From assembly GCA_002205965.3 (NCBI GenBank), contig NADL03000458.1, positions 434,001 through 498,000 of the forward strand: 64,000 nucleotides of DNA, given 5' to 3'. This document shows, piece by piece, positions 59,701 to 64,000 of this stretch. The stretch is from Kappaphycus alvarezii. Lineage: Eukaryota > Rhodophyta > Florideophyceae > Gigartinales > Solieriaceae. Positions within the stretch are counted from its first letter, which is position 1. Each line of letters opens with the position of its first letter. Below the pieces are notes generated by a model. It searched no databases. It saw nothing but the letters and a program-made list of their open reading frames with translations, and had not been told where the DNA came from. The translations under genes and the position numbers were made by a program.

Positions 59701-60445
59701 GGGACTGGCAGGGTAGGATATACTCCTTACACATGTGCTGGGTTCATGGATCTGAAAATGAAAGACGCTGTGCTGAGAGCGGCCTGCTTCGGTTTTTTTT
59801 AGGGGAAAAATGAATGGGTGCCATGGAGATTCCAGCTTCTTTTGGTTTATGGCGAAATTTAGCGAAGCTTGAACTAGTTCAGTTGTGGAACCTGTCAATA
59901 CCATTTTGCGGGAATCGCCACATGCGATTTTGCCTTACGAGAAGGAACGAGTATGGGAAGCACTGTATCGAAAAAAGAATCGCACTACCGACTTCCAGAA
60001 AGAGGGGATGCAACGATCGTCCAGTTATTACAAACGGACCGGAAGGAAAGGAGGCAGTACTTTACAACTATTTCGCCGTGCTCGTTACGCGTCCGTTGAG
60101 AGGTATGGTGGGCGCCGGCGTTCTTACCCGGATCAAGCAGTTGAGGAAGGTTATGCAGTGTCCGCAGTAGTAAGAGCAACGAGGAATTCAAGAAGAGTTG
60201 TTCCATGTACTGATGACAGCGACGGCGAACAGCACATCTTCGCTTTGCTTGGGATTTGTGCGGACGGAATGGGTGCAGTTTGGGGCTTTGTCAGGCGAAT
60301 GAATCAATTCAAGATTGCAATTTGTGATGCAAATTGCAATCTTGACCGAAGCAGGAAGGTCTTCGAGCACAGTGCCAGTGTCATCGAGGGCGTTCTGTAC
60401 CAATTACTGACGACTATTGAGTTGTATCCCCCCAATCTCGGCTGA
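56738..60445 (+). pseudogene. tnp2/CACTA-like transposase pseudogene
   Basis: A chain of plus-strand frames adds up to about 1200 codons. 56738-57709 (323 codons, starts ATG) is basic and Arg-rich at first and is not recognised. 57715-58378 gives FIRPELYSGPSGLVCVM and RLVWVKPHDTETDNLTG. 58380-58831 has YLVYRVALYADGFRQHKSLS, VSFFGDYPAATAVNDFRGHN and AFCSFCAFQKPKSGADPE, the pattern of Transposase_21/tnp2 (gD-Pa, then C-x2-C). 59517-59816 has DKPNAHRATELCVHTIPIFG and SEMVLKSVYRSFKDW, like the DUF4218-type part that follows tnp2. 59885-60445 has IFALLGICADGMGAVWGF. Frame changes (mostly -1, one +1 near 58378) and stops at each join make it inactive. The terminal CACTA repeats are not evident. Confidence 0.6.
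60310..60344. repeat. Perfect hairpin with 15-bp arms
   Basis: caagattgcaatttg (60310-60324) and caaattgcaatcttg (60330-60344) pair perfectly around tgatg. It lies inside the last frame of the tnp2-like pseudogene, near its 3' end. Confidence 0.9.
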
Positions 60446-60794
60446 TATGGAATAAATTTTACTCTCCTATCCTGGTTGTGCATTGAATCGATGAAAATCG
60501 CAGCAACTCATACATTACTGCAAGGATATAATTTTGATGTTTTATCAAGGCTGTGAATGAATGAAGTTCTGTTACTACATGAGTGCAATAATTTTAGGAA
60601 TTCCGGAATTACAACCAGTAACAATCTGACCGAATTTCCAGCATTGTAACATGATACTGCAACTTAATGAATCTTTTCATTCTGTAACTTCATTGAATTG
60701 ATACAAATATTATCATTACAAACTAACAATTGAGTGCTAGAATTATGTCAATTCATTAGGCCATTGAATGAACAGGGAAACATCATTTCGTGAG
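60446..60794. other. AT-rich 3' flank of the tnp2-like region
   Basis: No genes. The word actacatgagtgca occurs near 60575 and again at about 62189 and 62508, that is, on both sides of the pogo-like insertion. Together these may be the subterminal repeats of one element. Confidence 0.5.
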
Positions 60795-61032
60795 TATCCC
60801 TCCCGACCGGGTGAATTACGGACAGCGGGAAAATTTCAGGACAGAAAAACGGTGTGCACCCGCCAAAACAAAAACCCAACCGATACCCTTTCCAACCCCG
60901 GCGACCATGTGGCCTTCTGGGGCCATTTATCGTTGGGCTGCCACCCTTCCTCGCTCAATATAAACTTTCTAAGCACAGAAGAGTGCATGTCTAACAAAAC
61001 AGACTCAACACACTACAACGCCATCCAGTGGC

Positions 61033-61883
61033 ATGATGCCTCCCTCTATGCGAAAGCAAAGTGCAAATAGGAAGAAACTCGCAAACCAACTCGTTCAAAC
61101 GAAGCAGAACCGCGCCGTGGCGCTCAACCTACTTCGCAAAGACACCATCCAGCCCCGCACTCGCAACCGAAAGGCACTCACACTCCGCCAGATTGCAGGA
61201 ATCTCTGGTGCTAGCAAGACCATCGTCGGTGAGATGAGCAAGTGTCTCCAAACCAAAGATGAGGTCACACTCAACAGGCTTTTGAATGGCTCCATGAAGC
61301 CGGGCCGCCCTTCGGTATTGACGCCCGACGAAGAACGCGTCATCGTACAACGCCTCATGTACTGTGCTCGACGAGGGGCAGCGCTTGGCTACGACGCATT
61401 GTCCTACATGATGGCAAAAATTACAGCTGATGGACGGCGGAATGGCTTTGCCAACGGAATCCCAAGTCAAGACACGTTCCGTGCGTATCGTGCCAGACAC
61501 CGTGAGCTGACATTCAGGAGTCAAGAGAGCAAGGAAAAAGCCAAGTTGAATGCTGAGAACTTTAATCATGTGGACCGCTTTTTTCGCATCTTGGACGATA
61601 TCGGCGAACGTTGTCCAGGCATTTTGAGCAAACCCAATCGTATATGGAACATGGATGAAACGGCAATTGATGGAACCTGGGGAAAGACTCGGATGCTGCT
61701 GAGAGGGTTAGAAAGCGAAACAGGAAAGAAATGGCGGAAAGGCTTCGGGAGGAAGTTGTGGGTACATACCGTGAACTGGTGGCAGGGGGCAAGTCGAAGA
61801 GGAGGAGGAAGAGTGACTCTGTCTTTGCGGCGAGTCTGGTGTGGGATGTGGTTGAGAAGGCACTGGATGCCTTCGATCGTTGA
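61033..61883 (+). CDS. Pogo-like transposase lacking most of the DDE core
   Basis: The frame starts at ATG 61033; a second ATG at 61036 is an alternative. The N-terminal half has a helix-turn-helix look (KALTLRQIAGISGASKTIVG), then GRPSVLTPDEERVIVQRLMY and PSQDTFRAYRARHRELTFRS, as in pogo/DDE_1 transposases before the catalytic domain. The first catalytic Asp is in RIWNMDETAIDGTWGK (about 61637-61684). Then a -1 frame change near 61690 leads to a basic C-terminal part (RVRKRNRKEMAERLREEVVG, KSKRRRKSDSVFAASLVWD) ending at TGA 61881-61883. The second and third catalytic acidic motifs are absent, so this is an internally deleted, DNA-binding-only version. If the frame is not corrected, the frame ends at 61914. 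Confidence 0.75.
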
Positions 61884-61987
61884 TTTTTTTTACGTTTTCT
61901 TGTCCGAATTTTAGCCGTTCCTGAAAATGGGATTTCTTGCGTACCGAGGTCGAAACGTTCTCAAAAGTAGCTGTTGTATGTTGATTG

Positions 61988-62019
61988 TTGTACACCATGA
62001 ACTGGTTCATGGTGTACAA
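61988..62019. repeat. 32-bp near-perfect palindrome inside the pogo-like element
   Basis: Arms ttgtacaccatgaac (61988-62002) and gttcatggtgtacaa (62005-62019) pair perfectly around tg. It lies between the transposase end and the right TIR. It could be an operator or transposase subterminal site, a terminator hairpin or a small foldback insertion. Confidence 0.9.
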
Positions 62020-62126
62020 TAGCACTAACAATCATTTGCACATCAACTCAGCTGAAAAGAGCAGTTTTTTCTTTATTTTTATGAAGTTTTTCTTTAACTG
62101 TCCGTAATTCACCCGGTCAGGAGGGA

Positions 62127-62820
62127 TACATTGATATGCTGGAGTTTTCAGTACAAAAATAAGGCATTGGTTGATAATAATTTCCTTCACTACATGAGTG
62201 CATTGAAAAATTAAAAATTATGTCAATCCAAATACATACTTCCCGCCAACCCTTTACATTGTAAGCCTTTACCATCACGACATCCCTTAGGGAACAGCTG
62301 ACCATATTTTTCATGCATTAAAAACACCCCAAATTTCCCCCATATTAAAATAATGGAGTTTGCGTTATTGTATTAGATTATGGATGGGATAAGCTCCCTT
62401 TTATTACAACGATTTATTAGTTCGATACAAACGCCATTATTACAGAAAAACAGTATAGCAATATGAATTCCGTTGTTGCAACAATCCAGTGTGCAATTAG
62501 GAAGCCCATTACTACATGAGTGCATTACACGTTCAGAAATAATGATAAAGCAATAAATCAGTGGAATTCTGTTGTGTAAGAAATCAATAGATCCAACAGT
62601 ATTCCAATGGTTAATCCTCTAACAAGTTAGCTAATGGTGCAGTACTGTTTCTAATAAGTCGGTACTGTTATATTTCATTGGTTCACTACTAAAGAAACTC
62701 GGGACGGTTTCCATGCGGTGTATTCTTTGCCACTAAGACGGCCACTGGAATGTCGAGACAGCTAGGGAATAGCAAGGTTACCGCCATTGCAGTTCGGTAA
62801 CCAGGGAGTTCCAAGTTCTG
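62127..62820. other. AT-rich flank with repeated actacatgagtgca
   Basis: Non-coding. The motif occurs at about 62189 and 62508, in addition to 60575. Related words such as tacaaa..catta recur on both sides of the pogo-like insertion. Nothing else is recognised before the nuclease-like gene. Confidence 0.5.
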
Positions 62821-62824
62821 CAGA

Positions 62825-64000
62825 GTGTTAAGGTTCATGTATACGGTGCCTCCTTCCTTGCAGTCTAAATTAAATACGTGGATAGCTGTTCCTCGGCAAA
62901 ACGTATCTCTCAAAAAGACCCTTTTCAGCGGCTCTTTGGACCAGGAGCAAAGCACGAAACTGTTCACGGAAGAGGCCGAAAAAAGAATAGCAGAGTTATG
63001 CCACATTTTAACACTGGGTCAGAAATGCGTGGATTTGTTCGTTCCCGGGCAATTTCAAGTGACTGGAACAAATGCTGGTCAATTGCTACTCTCATGCGGT
63101 GAGGTTCGCGGATTGCTGGGGGTGGAGGACGGGGTTCTAGAGAGGACAAGTAATGAATGGTTTGACTTGCTGCATGGGAGCTGGTTTAGTTTGGAAGTGT
63201 CGACAGAGGCGATGATGCGCGGGACAGTGCATGGAACTTCGGTGATTCGTGCGGTCGCATCTATGTCGTTTGTTAAAGCGTTATTTGAAGTTGGAATGGT
63301 CGCAGTCAGAGTTGAACGGTACTTTGCATGCTCTCCTGATGGAATTGCCTTCGTGTAAATGCAAGAATTTGAAAAATGGATGGGAAATTCATGGGCTGTT
63401 ATGGATCTGAACGGTGTGAAGGTGGCGCTTGCTTCTAGTGAAATCAAACCTAAGTTTGCATCGTCAACATTAGGCGAAGCGGTGCAGTTGACCACAACTG
63501 ATGTTGTGCGCTGCGAGCTGGGTGATGCGATGTTACATCGGTATGTACCTGTGGAGCAAATGGGTCAGGTACTGCACAAAATGCTTGTGCTCCTTGCACA
63601 CTACGGCCTCTGCGTTGCCGCTGCAGATACTGGGATAATCTACACCGTCCTAGCGGGGTGTTCCCAATCATCGAAAAACATTGGCCTAGCAAACCTGGTA
63701 AGAATCGCTAAACCTTTGGTTAACTGGGCTCATCCGCAACATTTTTCATTGCCTGCTTTTGTGTCGTATGATACAAAAGAACTAATGCTGACGGGACATA
63801 AGTTCTGGAGCATAATTGACAAGGATGTAGAAATTACTGGATGTTTTACGCCACTTAAATTGTTCAAACATGCAGCACAAAGCTTCAACTCTAAGACAAA
63901 AGGTGGAGTCGACTGTGCAACACAACCAAGAGCCATCCTGTGTGGTTCTACTTCCCATTTTAAATGGGAGCAAAAGATAGTCTCCCAGACGCTGAAGACT
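62825..64000 (+). CDS. YqaJ-like PD-(D/E)XK nuclease gene, split by a stop and cut by the window edge
   Basis: The frame from about 62825 to 63358 contains NEWFDLLHGSWFSLEVSTEA, MMRGTVHGTSVIRAVASMS and RYFACSPDGIAFV. This is the pattern of the YqaJ/lambda-exonuclease fold (S-T..m-x-R-G-T.., then the S-P-D-G step with the catalytic Asp). A TAA (63356-63358) follows. The same frame then stays open for 214 codons to the end of the window. It soon gives SSEIKPKF (63434-63457), which has the E-x-K that should complete the active site. The stop therefore falls between the two halves of the catalytic motif. A Gln codon (CAA) changed to TAA would explain it. Such nucleases occur in phages, large viruses and some eukaryotic mobile elements; which of these applies is open. 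The start is uncertain. Confidence 0.5.

Larger units (their letters stand above)
60797..62126 (+). mobile_element. Pogo-like (Tc1/mariner superfamily) element with 29-bp TIRs
   Basis: Terminal inverted repeats at 60797-60825 and 62098-62126 match at 28 of 29 positions; both start tccctcc and include gggtgaattacggacag. TA flanks each end (60795-60796 and 62127-62128), the target duplication of this superfamily. The 1330-bp element contains one transposase-like gene and, near its right end, a 32-bp palindrome (61988-62019). It sits in the AT-rich flank of the tnp2-like element. Confidence 0.9.

Noticed and set aside
1-64000. Bacterial or organellar origin with operons
   Set aside because: Spliceosomal introns, LTR retrotransposons, hAT, PIF/Harbinger, pogo and tnp2-like genes, and the absence of ribosome-binding-site-led gene strings point to a eukaryotic nuclear genome.

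Overview
This is a stretch of a nuclear eukaryotic genome. Two genes carry clear GT-AG introns (153 and 166 bp), there are no bacterial-type operons, and most of the sequence is transposable-element material of eukaryotic families. The compact, intron-poor host genes, abundant Ty1/copia and Ty3/gypsy elements and frequent GTACTGTAC/TACAGTAC dyads would fit a red alga such as Chondrus, but that placement is inference from general knowledge, not proven by the sequence.

Only three stretches look like ordinary host genes. These are a CNNM/DUF21-CBS membrane protein (about 3.7-5.6 kb, +), a DHX57/DHX29-like DEAH-box RNA helicase with UBA and RWD domains (31.9-36.4 kb, +), and a small secretory/membrane protein convergent with the helicase (37.16-36.49 kb, -). 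No tRNA, rRNA or CRISPR array was recognised.

The rest is mobile DNA in varying decay, in order: a copia element with an interrupted 5' LTR (6.3-12.4 kb, +); a hAT transposase pseudogene (15.1-17.1 kb, +); a 117-bp tandem repeat and a copia LTR remnant (19.8-20.4 kb); an unassigned pseudogene (21.5-22.9 kb, +) convergent with a PIF/Harbinger transposase pseudogene (23.96-22.94 kb, -); a Tc1/mariner element with terminal inverted repeats (25.4-26.9 kb, +); a second copia element (26.97-31.65 kb, -) whose protease/integrase segment is inverted in place; a minus-strand retroelement (about 41.9-37.4 kb) apparently interrupted by a second PIF/Harbinger copy (39.3-40.6 kb, +); a young Ty3/gypsy element with nearly identical LTRs and a target-site duplication (44.82-50.70 kb, +); a tnp2/CACTA-like transposase pseudogene (56.7-60.4 kb, +); a small pogo-like element with 29-bp inverted repeats and TA duplication (60.80-62.13 kb, +); and a YqaJ-like nuclease gene running off the right edge (62.8-64.0 kb, +). 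Between them lie strand-asymmetric purine/pyrimidine tracts (14.7-15.0, 17.3-18.35, 55.1-56.2 kb) and hairpins (53.86, 54.78, 60.31, 61.99 kb).

The three host genes and the young Ty3 element are interrupted by reading-frame changes that all go in the same direction, each equivalent to one missing base and several lying in G or T runs. This points to base undercalling in the assembly, or to a deletion-biased decay process, and should be settled before any of these genes is called broken.
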